Shown here one piece after another: positions 36,113 to 44,672 of a stretch of DNA of 64,000 nt. Under the pieces are notes generated by a model. The model was not told where the DNA came from, ran no database searches, and saw only the letters and a program-made list of their open reading frames with translations. Location of the stretch: assembly GCF_043555885.1 (NCBI RefSeq), contig NZ_JBIGHX010000001.1:434001-498000 (forward strand), read 5' to 3'. The position numbers were made by a program, and so were the translations under genes. Positions within the stretch are counted from its first letter, which is position 1; each line of letters starts with the position of its first letter. Origin of the DNA: Pelomonas lactea. Lineage in GTDB: Bacteria > Pseudomonadota > Gammaproteobacteria > Burkholderiales > Burkholderiaceae_C.

Positions 36113-36129
36113 GTTAAGACGGTCTTAAC
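36113..36129. promoter_or_regulatory. inverted repeat between response regulator and chitinase
   Basis: GTTAAGAC-G-GTCTTAAC is a perfect 8-1-8 inverted repeat, lying 25 bp before the response-regulator start and 66 bp before the chitinase start. PmrA/QseB-type regulators bind CTTAA half-sites, so this could mediate autoregulation and possibly control of the chitin genes. The half-sites are inverted rather than in the direct arrangement described for PmrA, so the assignment is tentative. Confidence 0.6.
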
Positions 36130-36194
36130 AAGCCGTTGAAGCAGCGCATAGGCACCCCGGCAGACAGTCGCGGCCACCGCTGAAGTCCCGTCAC

Positions 36195-36884
36195 ATGATT
36201 GCTGTACTCGCCCGACTGTCGCTCCTGCTGCTGCCGCTGACCGCCACGGCCGCGTCCCCCTTCGTGCCCAGCCGCGCGCAGTTCGACGCGCTGTTCCCGG
36301 AGCGCATCGCGTTCTACAGCTACGAGGGTTTCGTCGAGGCCGTGCGCCAGACGCCGGGCTTCGCCGACTGGGGCGACGACGTGCAGCGGCGCCAGGAGAT
36401 GGCGGCCTTCCTGGGGCAGATCTCGCACGAGTCCGACCAGCTGCGCGCGCAGCGCGAGTACAAGCGCGAGAACTGGGACAAGTACTGCCGCGACGACGCG
36501 CGCCTGGGCTGCGCGCCGGGCCAGCAGTACTACGGCCGCGGCCCCATCCAGCTGAGCTGGAACTACCAGTACAAGGCCGCCGGGGACTTCATGGGCATCG
36601 ACCTGTGGCGCGACCCCGACCGCGTCGCGCGCGACTCCACGGTGGCCTGGCGCACGGCGCTCTGGTACTGGATGACGCAGCCCGGCGAGTCATCCCAGCC
36701 CCCGCACGCGGCCATCCGCAGTGGCGCCGGCTTCGGCGCGACGACGCGCGCCATCAACGGCCCGCTGGAGTGCGACAAGCCCGGCAGCCCCGATGCCCGG
36801 CGCAAGAACGCGCGCCGCGCCGATTTCTACAGGCACGCCAGCGATCTGCTGGGCGTGCCCCTGCTGCACCCGCTCGGGTGCTGA
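36195..36884 (+). CDS. GH19 chitinase, secreted
   Basis: A 229-residue enzyme with a signal peptide (MIAVLARLSLLLLPLTATA), so it is exported to the periplasm or outside. GH19 family chitinases cut chitin or similar N-acetylglucosamine polymers endo-wise with inversion. The catalytic residues are E79 in FLGQISHESDQ and E88 in REYKREN. The substrate-cleft segments QQYYGRGPIQLSWNYQY and TTRAINGPLEC are hallmarks. No carbohydrate-binding module is present. It is followed after 41 bp by a TonB-dependent receptor, which could take up the oligosaccharides it releases. GH19 enzymes are also found as phage endolysins, but the signal peptide and context favour chitin use. Confidence 0.93.
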   Translation: MIAVLARLSLLLLPLTATAASPFVPSRAQFDALFPERIAFYSYEGFVEAVRQTPGFADWGDDVQRRQEMAAFLGQISHESDQLRAQREYKRENWDKYCRDDARLGCAPGQQYYGRGPIQLSWNYQYKAAGDFMGIDLWRDPDRVARDSTVAWRTALWYWMTQPGESSQPPHAAIRSGAGFGATTRAINGPLECDKPGSPDARRKNARRADFYRHASDLLGVPLLHPLGC

Positions 36885-36925
36885 CCCTGCCCCTGCTCGC
36901 CCTGTAACCCCGGAGAAAGAGAACC

Positions 36926-39730
36926 ATGAGGAAGCATTCAAGCCCCCGCCCGACGGCCATCGCAGCCGCCGCCATGCTGCTGACCGCACTCCCCGCGCTG
37001 GCGCAGGAGGCCCCCAAGAAGAAGACGGAGTCCCTGGAGGCCGTCGTCGTCACCGGCATCCGCGCCAGCATGGAGAAGTCCCTGCAGACCAAGCGCAATG
37101 CGGACGCCATCGTCGACGTCATCACCGCCGAAGACGTGGGCAAGCTGCCGGCCACCAACGTTGCCGAGGCGCTGACCACCATCCCCGGCGTCACCATCGA
37201 CAAGGCCTTCGGCCAGGGCGAGAAGGTGTCCATCCTGGGCACCGACCCGGCGCTCAACCGCACGCTGATCAACGGCCAGACGATCGCGTCGGCCGACTGG
37301 TTCATCGCCGACCAGCCCGGCCGCACCTTCAACTACTCGCTGCTGGCGCCGCAGCTGATCAACAAGGTGGAGGTCTACAAGTCGCCCGAGGCCTGGCTGG
37401 ACGAAGGCTCCATCGGCGGCACGGTGAACATCTCCACCCGCAAGCCGCTGGACCAGAAGGCGCTCACGCTGGCGGGCTCGGTGGGCTACCTCTACAACGA
37501 CCGCATCGGCAAGGGCAAGCCCACGGTGGCCGGCCTGGTCGGCTGGCGCAACGCCGCCAAGACCTTCGGCGTCATCTTCTCGGCGCAGCGTTCGGAGGAA
37601 GGCATCCGCCGCGACGGCGTGGAGTCGTACGGCACCGTCAAGGGCAGCGACTACATCAACGGCAGCGGCGGCGGCGGCTCCATCAACAACCTGCCGACCG
37701 ACTGGTCCGTCCCCGCCAACCCGGACGGCAGCCAGCCGAAGAAGCCGGCCTCGTGCGTGGGCAGCTGCGCCACCACGCTGCTGGCCAACCCGACCGCCGT
37801 GGGCCCCAACTCCATCAGCGCGCACTACTTCGAGCAGACCCGCAAGCGCGACACGCTGTCGCTGTCGCTGCAGGCACGCGCCAACGACAAGCTGGACTTC
37901 GAGTTCAATGCGCTGGACGTGAAGGCCGGCTACGACAACCGCAGCCACTCGATGTTCGCCTTCCAGGGCAATGCCTGGAACGGCCTCATGAAGATGACCG
38001 ACCTGGCGGTGGACGGCGGCGTCATCACCAAGGGCACGTTCAAGAACGCGCTGATGGTGTACGACCTGATCGACCGCAAGGCGACGGTGGACACGACGGC
38101 CTACGACCTCAAGGGCAACTACAAGGACGACCGCTGGTTCGCGTCCTTCCACGCCGGCGCCTCCAAGGCGACCGGCGGCACCAAGCTGCAGGTCTACGGC
38201 GAGTTCCTGAACTGGTCCGACTACAGCTACGACATCAGCAGCGGCACGCCCCGGTTGAGCATCACCGGCGTGAACCCGCTGAAGGACCCGAACGCCTTCC
38301 AGATCGACGGCGGCTGGGGCTCGGATCCCACCAAGAAGGCAACCTGGAACCCCGGCTGGGGCGGCAACATCGTCTTCAAGCCGACGGTGGACAAGGAAGA
38401 GTTCATGCAGGTGGACGGCGGCCTGAAGTTCGACGGCCCCATCTACCAGCTGCGCTTCGGCATCAAGCACCGCGAGCACAACACCACGCAGACGATGGGC
38501 GGCGTGTCGCTGGCCTCCGTGACCGGCTATGGCGATGCCAAGGCCAGCAAGTTCTCGCCGCAGCCGCTGCCGGGCAACTACCTCAGCGGCTTCGGCAACG
38601 TCGGCGACCTGAGCAACCGCTACACCATCGACGGTGAGGCGCTGGCCGGCTACATCACCAGCGGCAAGTGGCTGGCCCCGTGGCAGACCATGCCGCAGCC
38701 CGCCACGTTCAACGACCCGTCCTTCGTGGCCAACACCTGGTCGGTGAAGGAAGTGGTGGACGCCGCCTACGTGCAGGCCGACTACGCCCTCGACGCGCTG
38801 CGCGGCAACTTCGGCGTGCGCGTGGTGGACACCACGTCCAACAGCGGCGGCTGGGCCTGCACGGTCTCCACGGGGCAGGCCTGCCCGGCCGACAAGTACG
38901 TCGCGACCAACGTCACGAAGAACTACAAGAACATCCTGCCCAACCTGAACGTCGCCTATGAGCTGAACGGCAACCTGATCCTGCGCGCCTCGGCCGCCAA
39001 GGTCATGTCACGCCCGAACTATGGCGACATGTCCAGCTACCTGTGGATCGGCGACCAGACCAAGACCGGCGGCGGCGGCAACCCCGACCTCAAGCCCTAC
39101 AAGTCCACCAACCTCGACTTCTCGGCCGAGTGGTACTTCGCCAGGAACGCCATCCTGGCCGGCACCATCTTCAACAAGAAGGTCACCGACTACGTGCTCG
39201 TCACGACCAAGCCGGAAACGCACTTCAACCAGTTCGAACGCCAGAACACCACCTACGCCGTCTCGCGCCCGAACAACGCCGGCAGCGCCACCATCAAGGG
39301 GGCGAGCCTGGCCCTGCAGGCCAACGTCGGCTGGGGCTTCGGCGCGCTGACGACCTACACGTTCTCGGACGCCTCCACCAGCCAGGCCGGCTCGCACCTG
39401 CCGTTCAACTCCAAGCACCAGGTCAGCCTGAGCCCGTTCTACGAGAGCGACCGCTTCAGCGCCCGCGTGACGTACACCTACCGCTCCAAGTACTACACGC
39501 AGGCCGACCGCGGCAACTTCCTGGTCACCGACGGCAGCAAGGACCTGGCCGCCAGCGCCAACGTGAAGCTGACCGACCAGCTCAGCCTCGGCCTGGACGC
39601 GATGAACCTGCTGGACAGCGAGTACCGCAACTACGCGGACGTGGCGGGCATTGCCAAGACCGAGTTGCTGACCCGCGGCATCTACCGCACCGGCAAGCGC
39701 TACCAGGCCGTGCTGCGGTACAGCTACTGA
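36926..39730 (+). CDS. TonB-dependent outer-membrane receptor
   Basis: A 934-residue outer-membrane transporter of the type common in Xanthomonas and Caulobacter for carbohydrate uptake. It has a signal peptide (MRKHSSPRPTAIAAAAMLLTALPALA), a TonB-box-like ESLEAVVVTG, and a plug domain (KRNADAIVDVITAEDVGKLPATNVAEAL, NRTLINGQTI, NKVEVYKSPEAWLDEGSIGGTVNISTRKP). A 22-strand barrel region follows, ending with the outer-membrane-type terminal aromatic residues (RYQAVLRYSY). It is co-directional with the chitinase 41 bp upstream and followed after a terminator by a NagX-like gene, so chitooligosaccharides are the likely cargo; this is inference from context. Confidence 0.93.
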   Translation: MRKHSSPRPTAIAAAAMLLTALPALAQEAPKKKTESLEAVVVTGIRASMEKSLQTKRNADAIVDVITAEDVGKLPATNVAEALTTIPGVTIDKAFGQGEKVSILGTDPALNRTLINGQTIASADWFIADQPGRTFNYSLLAPQLINKVEVYKSPEAWLDEGSIGGTVNISTRKPLDQKALTLAGSVGYLYNDRIGKGKPTVAGLVGWRNAAKTFGVIFSAQRSEEGIRRDGVESYGTVKGSDYINGSGGGGSINNLPTDWSVPANPDGSQPKKPASCVGSCATTLLANPTAVGPNSISAHYFEQTRKRDTLSLSLQARANDKLDFEFNALDVKAGYDNRSHSMFAFQGNAWNGLMKMTDLAVDGGVITKGTFKNALMVYDLIDRKATVDTTAYDLKGNYKDDRWFASFHAGASKATGGTKLQVYGEFLNWSDYSYDISSGTPRLSITGVNPLKDPNAFQIDGGWGSDPTKKATWNPGWGGNIVFKPTVDKEEFMQVDGGLKFDGPIYQLRFGIKHREHNTTQTMGGVSLASVTGYGDAKASKFSPQPLPGNYLSGFGNVGDLSNRYTIDGEALAGYITSGKWLAPWQTMPQPATFNDPSFVANTWSVKEVVDAAYVQADYALDALRGNFGVRVVDTTSNSGGWACTVSTGQACPADKYVATNVTKNYKNILPNLNVAYELNGNLILRASAAKVMSRPNYGDMSSYLWIGDQTKTGGGGNPDLKPYKSTNLDFSAEWYFARNAILAGTIFNKKVTDYVLVTTKPETHFNQFERQNTTYAVSRPNNAGSATIKGASLALQANVGWGFGALTTYTFSDASTSQAGSHLPFNSKHQVSLSPFYESDRFSARVTYTYRSKYYTQADRGNFLVTDGSKDLAASANVKLTDQLSLGLDAMNLLDSEYRNYADVAGIAKTELLTRGIYRTGKRYQAVLRYSY

Positions 39731-39885
39731 CCCGTCGCTCCGTCTCGCCGTGCCGGGCGCTGGCGAGCCTGACCGGTCTGGCACACCGCGTTGCGGCCAG
39801 CACCGCCCGCCTCGGGCACGGCGCGCGGCCCGCGACACGGGATCGACAACGTTCCTCGCTGTGGCGGCTGCTTCCGCCGCACGTT

Positions 39886-39915
39886 GGGCGGCCCTCCCCG
39901 GGGTCGCCCTTTTTT
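39886..39915 (+). terminator. rho-independent terminator after the TonB-receptor gene
   Basis: GGGCG at 39886-39890 pairs with CGCCC at 39905-39909, with a further CCC/GGG pairing inside, followed directly by six T residues (39910-39915). It lies about 155 bp after the receptor stop and only 18 bp before the nagX-like start codon, so transcription into nagX from the receptor gene would be largely stopped unless the hairpin acts as an attenuator. Confidence 0.8.
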
Positions 39916-39933
39916 GCCTTGTAATCGCGCCCC

Positions 39934-41067
39934 ATGACTGCAAGCGCCCCTGCATCGCCCCGCCTCGGTGGCATCGACCTGCTGCGCGGCCTCACCGTGG
40001 CCGTGATGATCCTCGTCAACGAATGGGCTGGCGTGGCCGGCCTGCCCGCGTGGATGAAGCACATGCCGGCCGACGCCGACGCGATGAGCTTCGTGGACAT
40101 GGTGTTCCCGGCCTTCCTGTTCATCGTCGGCCTGTCGCTGCCCATGGCGCTGCAGGCCCGGCTGGACGCCGCCGGCCGCCGCGGCGCGCTGCAGCACGTG
40201 GCCGAGCGCACGGCCGCCCTCGTCGTGGCGGGGCTGTTCATGGTGAATGCCGAGATGGCGCCGGCCGGCTTCAACGCGGCCGGCTGGCTGCTGGCTGCCT
40301 TTGCCGCCATCTTTCTGATGTGGGGCAGCGTGCGCGGCGGGCCGCCGCTGCCCTGGCCGTGGCGGCTGGCGGGCCTCGCGCTGCTGGGCGCGTGCAACGG
40401 CTACTACCCCGGCGGCATGGCCGTGCACTGGTGGGGCATCCTGGGCCTGATCGGCTGGGCCTACGGGCTGGCGGCGCTGCTGTTCGTGCTGGCCGGGCGC
40501 GACGCGCGGCTGCCGCTGGCGCTGGCGGGCCTGGCCGGCTGCGTGGCCTGGCACGCCTGGGCGGCGCCGCTGCTCGGCGGCGGCGCGCACGCCACGCACA
40601 CGGCGCTGGTGCTGGCCGGCCTGGCCACCGCCGTGCTGCTGCACGACCCGCAGCACATACTCGCGCCCGACCGCGCCACCCGCGCCGCGCTGCTGCTGGC
40701 GTTCGTGCTGCTGGCCGTGGGCTTCAGCCTGCGGCCCCACTTCCCGCTGTCCAAGATCCTCGCCACCCCCAGCTGGGGCCTGGTGTGTGCCGGCGCCACG
40801 CTGCTGCTCTACCTGCTGCTGCGCCCGCTGGCCGAGGCCGCCCCCGGCCGCGCCGCGATGGCGCTGCTCGGCGACGCCGCCCGCCACCCGCTGCTGGCCT
40901 ACCTGCTGCCCTACGTCATCGGTGCGCTGCTGGCGCTGGCCGGCTGGCAATGGCCCGACTCGCTGGGTGTCGGCACGGCGGGACTGACTCGCGGCGTGTT
41001 GTTCCTGGCCGTCGTGCTCGTGCTGCTGCGGCTGTTGCTGCGCCTGGGCGTGCGGCTCAAACTCTGA
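39934..41067 (+). CDS. NagX-like acyltransferase/GlcNAc-catabolism membrane protein (DUF5009/HGSNAT family)
   Basis: A 377-residue polytopic membrane protein with about ten helices. The N-terminus GIDLLRGLTVAVMILVNEWAG and the following FVDMVFPAFLFIVGLSLPMAL are diagnostic of the family that includes human heparan-alpha-glucosaminide N-acetyltransferase and bacterial NagX. In proteobacterial chitin and GlcNAc pathways nagX clusters with GlcNAc-use genes; its exact activity (transport or acyl transfer) is not settled. Position after a chitinase and a TonB receptor supports a role in GlcNAc or chitin use. A terminator lies directly before the gene, so it may have its own promoter or be attenuated. 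Confidence 0.85.
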   Translation: MTASAPASPRLGGIDLLRGLTVAVMILVNEWAGVAGLPAWMKHMPADADAMSFVDMVFPAFLFIVGLSLPMALQARLDAAGRRGALQHVAERTAALVVAGLFMVNAEMAPAGFNAAGWLLAAFAAIFLMWGSVRGGPPLPWPWRLAGLALLGACNGYYPGGMAVHWWGILGLIGWAYGLAALLFVLAGRDARLPLALAGLAGCVAWHAWAAPLLGGGAHATHTALVLAGLATAVLLHDPQHILAPDRATRAALLLAFVLLAVGFSLRPHFPLSKILATPSWGLVCAGATLLLYLLLRPLAEAAPGRAAMALLGDAARHPLLAYLLPYVIGALLALAGWQWPDSLGVGTAGLTRGVLFLAVVLVLLRLLLRLGVRLKL

Positions 41068-41083
41068 AGCACCAGGACCTGCG

Positions 41084-42196
41084 ATGCTGCGCCGCCACCT
41101 GCTCACCCTGCCTGCCCTGCCCCTGATGCCCGCCCTCGCCACCACGCCCTCCCCGCGCTTCCTGCACGTCGGCACCTACGCGCCGGCGGGCTTGGGGATC
41201 TACAGCTTCGCCATCGCCGCCGACGGCGGCCTGAAGCCGCTGGGCGTCACGCCCAACGCCGGCAGCCCCAGCTGGCTGGTGGCACACGCCGGCCGCGTCT
41301 ATGCCGCCGAGGAAGGCGCCCACCATGTGGCCGTCTACACACAGGACGATGCCGGCGCGCTCGCGCTGCTGCAGCGCCAGCCCAGCGGCGGACAGGGGCC
41401 CTGCCAGCTGTCGCTGGCCGCCGGCCGCGTGTGGGTGGCGCATTACGGCGACGCCCGCTTCGCGGCGCTGCCGCTGCAGGCCGACGGCCGGCTGGGGCCC
41501 GCCGACAGCTGGCCCAGCTGCGCCGGCCCCGACTGCCGCCCCGGCCCCACGCGCGCCGCCAAGGCGCCGCCCGGCAGCCAGTCCCACAGCGGCCATGACG
41601 CGCCGCACGCGCACATGATCCAGGCCAGCCCCGACGGCCGCTGGCTGCTCGGCACCGACCTGGGCCGCGACCGCCTGCTCGTCTGGCCGCTGACCGACAC
41701 CACGCCCGGCGCGCCGGCGCACGAGCTGGCGCTGAGCCCCGGCTCCGGGCCGCGCCACTTCGCCTTCCACCCGCAGGACGCCGCCCTCGTCTACGTGCTG
41801 CAGGAGGAGTCATCCACGCTGTCCACCGTCGAGCTGCGCGCCGACGGCCCGCGGCTGCTGGACGAGATCTCCGTGCTGCCCGAGGGCTTCGCCGGTACCA
41901 GCTTCGCGTCCGACCTGCTGCTGGCGCCCGGCGGCCGCCACCTGTACGCGCTGAACCGCCTGCACGACAGCCTGGCCGTGCTGTCGCTGGCCCAGCCGCG
42001 CCGCCCGCGGCTGCTGGACCACCACTGGGTGCACGGCAGCTTCCCGCGCAGCGCGGGCATCGCGGGCCAGCACCTGTACGTGTGCAACCAGCGCAGCGAC
42101 CAGCTCAGCCACTTCAACCTCGGCCACCCCGAGTCGCCCCGCTTCACGGGCCGGCAGACGGGCGTGCCCAGCCCGGCGGGAGCTTGCGCGCTCTAG
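41084..42196 (+). CDS. lactonase-family beta-propeller protein (YbhE/Pgl type)
   Basis: A 370-residue protein with a possible short signal or Tat-like N-terminus (MLRRHLLTLPALPLMPALA), then a seven-bladed propeller of the 6-phosphogluconolactonase/muconate-cycloisomerase-like family. Typical strands are FLHVGTYAPAGLGIYSFAI, AHMIQASPDGRWLLGTDLGRDRLLVWPL, SPGSGPRHFAFHPQDAALVYVLQEESSTLSTVEL and LLAPGGRHLYALNRLHDSLAVLSL. Members hydrolyse sugar lactones; a periplasmic location, if the N-terminus is a signal, would argue for a free sugar lactone rather than 6-phosphogluconolactone. It lies 16 bp after the nagX-like gene. Confidence 0.85.
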   Translation: MLRRHLLTLPALPLMPALATTPSPRFLHVGTYAPAGLGIYSFAIAADGGLKPLGVTPNAGSPSWLVAHAGRVYAAEEGAHHVAVYTQDDAGALALLQRQPSGGQGPCQLSLAAGRVWVAHYGDARFAALPLQADGRLGPADSWPSCAGPDCRPGPTRAAKAPPGSQSHSGHDAPHAHMIQASPDGRWLLGTDLGRDRLLVWPLTDTTPGAPAHELALSPGSGPRHFAFHPQDAALVYVLQEESSTLSTVELRADGPRLLDEISVLPEGFAGTSFASDLLLAPGGRHLYALNRLHDSLAVLSLAQPRRPRLLDHHWVHGSFPRSAGIAGQHLYVCNQRSDQLSHFNLGHPESPRFTGRQTGVPSPAGACAL

Positions 42197-42272
42197 TTCC
42201 GCAGCCCCATGGACGCTGCTTGTTGGCATAGTCCTGCAGGCCATCAACATCGCCCACGTCTGCCGCCCCGCC

Positions 42273-42545
42273 ATGGAATCCGTCCTGCTGATCGTGCTCG
42301 CCGCTGTCTTCGGCTATCTGGCCCACGACGCGTGGCAGCTGTCGGTCGATGCGGGCGACGTGCCCTACGAGGTGCTGTCAGGAGAATCGCCGGACCACAC
42401 CGCCGGCATCCCCAGGGCCGAACTGAACGAGCGCAAGCGTCAGCTGCTGCAGAGCGGCGAGCGCAACTTCCGCGGCGCACATTGGTTTTGGCTGCTCGCC
42501 ATGGCGGTGTGCCTGGGGAGCGCCGTCTGGCGCTGGCTGGCGTGA
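42273..42545 (+). CDS. small membrane protein of unknown function
   Basis: A 90-residue protein with one hydrophobic helix at each end (MESVLLIVLAAVFGYLAHDAW and HWFWLLAMAVCLGSAVWRW) and a charged middle (AELNERKRQLLQSGERNFR). I do not recognise the family. Both ends are likely membrane-inserted with the middle on one side. It lies between the lactonase-like gene and creA with small gaps and normal GC-rich codon use, which supports it being real. Confidence 0.6.
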   Translation: MESVLLIVLAAVFGYLAHDAWQLSVDAGDVPYEVLSGESPDHTAGIPRAELNERKRQLLQSGERNFRGAHWFWLLAMAVCLGSAVWRWLA

Positions 42546-42582
42546 ACCCGAACGGGCATCAACGCGCCGTAGACTGCCCGGC

Positions 42583-43047
42583 ATGAAGCACGCCGCCCTC
42601 CTGCTGCTCGCCATCACGGCGCTGGCCCGCGCCGAGCCCATCGGCTCGGTCGACACCGCGTTCAAGCTCATCGGCCCCGATCACAAGATCGTCGTCGACG
42701 CCTACGACGACCCCAAGGTCGGCGGCGTCACCTGCTATGTGTCGCGCGCCAAGACCGGCGGCATCAGCGGCGCCATCGGGCTGGCCGAGGACAAGGCCGA
42801 AGCGTCCATCGCCTGCCGGCAGGTGGGCCCCATCGCCATCGGCCAGCCGCTGCCGCGCCAGGAAGAGGTGTTCAACGAGCGCATCTCGCTGGTGTTCAAG
42901 AAGCTGCGCATCGTCCGCATGGTGGACGCGCAGCGCAACACGCTGATCTACCTGACCTACTCCGACCGCCTCATCGACGGCTCGCCCAAGAACAGCGTGA
43001 CCGCAGTGCCCGTCGCGCGCGACACCCCGATTCCCGTCAAGAAGTAA
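42583..43047 (+). CDS. creA: CreA-family periplasmic protein
   Basis: A 154-residue protein with a signal peptide (MKHAALLLLAITALARA). The family core is EPIGSVDTAFKLIGPDHKIVVDAYDDPKVGGVTCYVSRAKTGGISGAIGLAEDKAEASIACRQVGPI, matching CreA almost word for word at the conserved DPKV-GVTCY and EDxSxASIACRQ points, followed by VFKKLRIVRMVDAQRNTLIYLTYSDRLIDGSPKNSVTAVP. CreA is found widely in proteobacteria, but its function is unknown. Its TAA stop is followed at once by the ATG of the next gene. Confidence 0.93.
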   Translation: MKHAALLLLAITALARAEPIGSVDTAFKLIGPDHKIVVDAYDDPKVGGVTCYVSRAKTGGISGAIGLAEDKAEASIACRQVGPIAIGQPLPRQEEVFNERISLVFKKLRIVRMVDAQRNTLIYLTYSDRLIDGSPKNSVTAVPVARDTPIPVKK

Positions 43048-44205
43048 ATGAGCTTCACCGACGCCCTGTTCGCGCTGATGCCCATGCAGGCGCTGGCCGC
43101 GGCGCTGGTGCTCATCACGCTCATTGGCTGGCGCGACGCCAACCCCGGCGGGCGCTGGGCGCAGGTGGGCATGGCGGCGCTGGCGCTGGGTCTGGCGCTG
43201 GCCAGCCCCGCGCTGCAGGCTGGAGCCACGCCGCCGCATGCGCTCGTCAGCGCCGGCGCGGCCCTGGTCAGTCTGGGCCTGTCGGCGCTGTGGTGGGCCT
43301 GCTGCCTGTGGCTGACGCCGCGACCCGGCCGCTGGTTGATGGCCGCGGCGCCCGCCGTGCTGGCGGGGGGCCACGCGCTGCTCTGGGCGCAGCACGACCG
43401 TGCCCAGACGCTGGCCGACATCGTTCTCGCCGCCCAGCTCATCTGGCTGGGCGTGGCGCTGACGCTGCCCGAGCGCGGCAACGTGCTGCAGGGCCTGAAC
43501 AGCCGCCGCTGGCGACTGCTGGGCCTGACGGCCGTGCTGCCGCTGCTGACCGCCATGCTGGCCCGCGCCACGGCCACGCTGCTGGGCGACACCGCCCCCT
43601 GGCCCGACCTGCTGCTGGCCGTCGCCGGGCAACTCGCGCTGCTGCTGGCGCTGCCCATGCTGCTGCTGGCCTGGCGCGGCCAGACCGAGGCCGAGCTGGC
43701 CCGGCTGACGCAGACCGACGGCCTCACCGGCCTGGCCGACCGCACGGCGTTCGCCAAGCGCTCCGTCGAGCTGATCTCCATGGCCCGCCGCTTCGACGAA
43801 CCGCTGGCCCTGGTGCTGCTGGACCTGGACGACGTCGCCACGCTGCGCGACGAGCGCGGCGCCGACTTCGCCGACCGCGCGCTGGCGCTGTTCGCCAGCT
43901 GCGTGCAGGCGCAGATGCGGCTGGGCGACCTGGCCGGCCGACTGGGCGGCGAGCAGTTCGGCGTGCTGATGGCCCGCTGCCTGCCCGAGGGCCCGCAGGC
44001 GCTGGACCAGCGGCTGCGCGCCGCGCTGGCCGAACGTGCGCCGGCCGAGCTGGGGCTGCCGCTGTCCTTCAGCGCCGGCTGGGGCAAGCTGCGCCCCGGC
44101 GACCGCGGCGTGGCCGACCTGCAGCGCCGCGCCGAGACGGCACTCTACGAAGCCCAGCGCGCCGGCCGCGGCCGGCTGATGGCCGAGCCCGGCGTGCTGG
44201 ACTGA
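43048..44205 (+). CDS. membrane GGDEF-domain protein with degenerate signature
   Basis: A 385-residue protein. The N-terminal 200 residues hold about six hydrophobic helices (MQALAAALVLITLIGW, LLTAMLARATATLLG and others), a membrane sensor of the MASE type. The C-terminal domain, beginning LTQTDGLTGLADRTAF, is a GGDEF domain, but the signature at residues 300-304 reads GGEQF, with Gln in place of the Glu that helps bind metal in active diguanylate cyclases. The substrate-binding FKxxND segment is also changed to VATLRD (in LVLLDLDDVATLRDERG). It may therefore be a GTP-sensing or otherwise inactive signalling protein rather than a c-di-GMP maker. It starts directly at the creA stop. Confidence 0.85.
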   Translation: MSFTDALFALMPMQALAAALVLITLIGWRDANPGGRWAQVGMAALALGLALASPALQAGATPPHALVSAGAALVSLGLSALWWACCLWLTPRPGRWLMAAAPAVLAGGHALLWAQHDRAQTLADIVLAAQLIWLGVALTLPERGNVLQGLNSRRWRLLGLTAVLPLLTAMLARATATLLGDTAPWPDLLLAVAGQLALLLALPMLLLAWRGQTEAELARLTQTDGLTGLADRTAFAKRSVELISMARRFDEPLALVLLDLDDVATLRDERGADFADRALALFASCVQAQMRLGDLAGRLGGEQFGVLMARCLPEGPQALDQRLRAALAERAPAELGLPLSFSAGWGKLRPGDRGVADLQRRAETALYEAQRAGRGRLMAEPGVLD

Positions 44206-44418
44206 GGCCCGCCGACCCGGCCGCGCAGCAGGCTCAGGCCCGCCGCGCCGCGCAAGGCCAGGTGCCATGCGGGCATGCGACGCGGATGCGGGCCGACAAG
44301 CAGGCGCACCAGCGTGCAGCCTTTGTCGGTCTTCTCCGACACCCCAGGGCGCCAGCGGACTATCCACCGACGGCAACCGGGCGGCGATGCTCGCAACAAC
44401 ATCACCCCGGAGGCGAAC

Positions 44419-44613
44419 ATGGCCGATCTCACCACCCCCACCGACCTGCCGATGCACGCCCAGGTGCCCCGCGGCCCGCTGCTGTCAACGCTGACACGCT
44501 GGTGGCAGCCGGCCGACGCCGGCGCGTCGGACGCGGTGCTCGGCTACGAGTCCGCCCAGCCGTGGATGCTGGGCGACACGCGCGGCGACGCTGCAGCCCT
44601 CCTGCACGACTGA
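44419..44613 (+). CDS. small hypothetical protein
   Basis: A 64-residue open frame with a good ribosome-binding site (GGAGG at 44409-44413, 5 bp before ATG). The sequence begins MADLTTPTDLPMHAQVPRG and shows no signal, helix or known domain. A perfect GC-rich palindrome starts a few bases after the stop and a second hairpin with T residues follows, so the gene has a clean transcript end. A short coding gene is likely but unproven. Confidence 0.55.
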   Translation: MADLTTPTDLPMHAQVPRGPLLSTLTRWWQPADAGASDAVLGYESAQPWMLGDTRGDAAALLHD

Positions 44614-44618
44614 ACGAC

Positions 44619-44670
44619 AACGGGCCCCGCGGGGCCCGTTGCTGCGACACACGCCCCCGCGCGGGGCTTT
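44619..44670. terminator. bidirectional terminator between small ORF and NarL-type regulator
   Basis: A perfect palindrome with arms AACGGGCCCC and GGGGCCCGTT spans 44619-44640. A second hairpin (GCCCC with GGGGC) follows and runs into TTTT (44668-44671 on the plus strand). The convergent genes on both sides end within 6 bp of this block, so it probably ends both transcripts. Confidence 0.75.
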
Positions 44671-44672
44671 TC

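Noticed and set aside
36195..36884. GH19 gene as a prophage endolysin
   Set aside because: It has a signal peptide, and no phage genes (holin, tail, integrase) lie nearby, while a TonB receptor follows directly.
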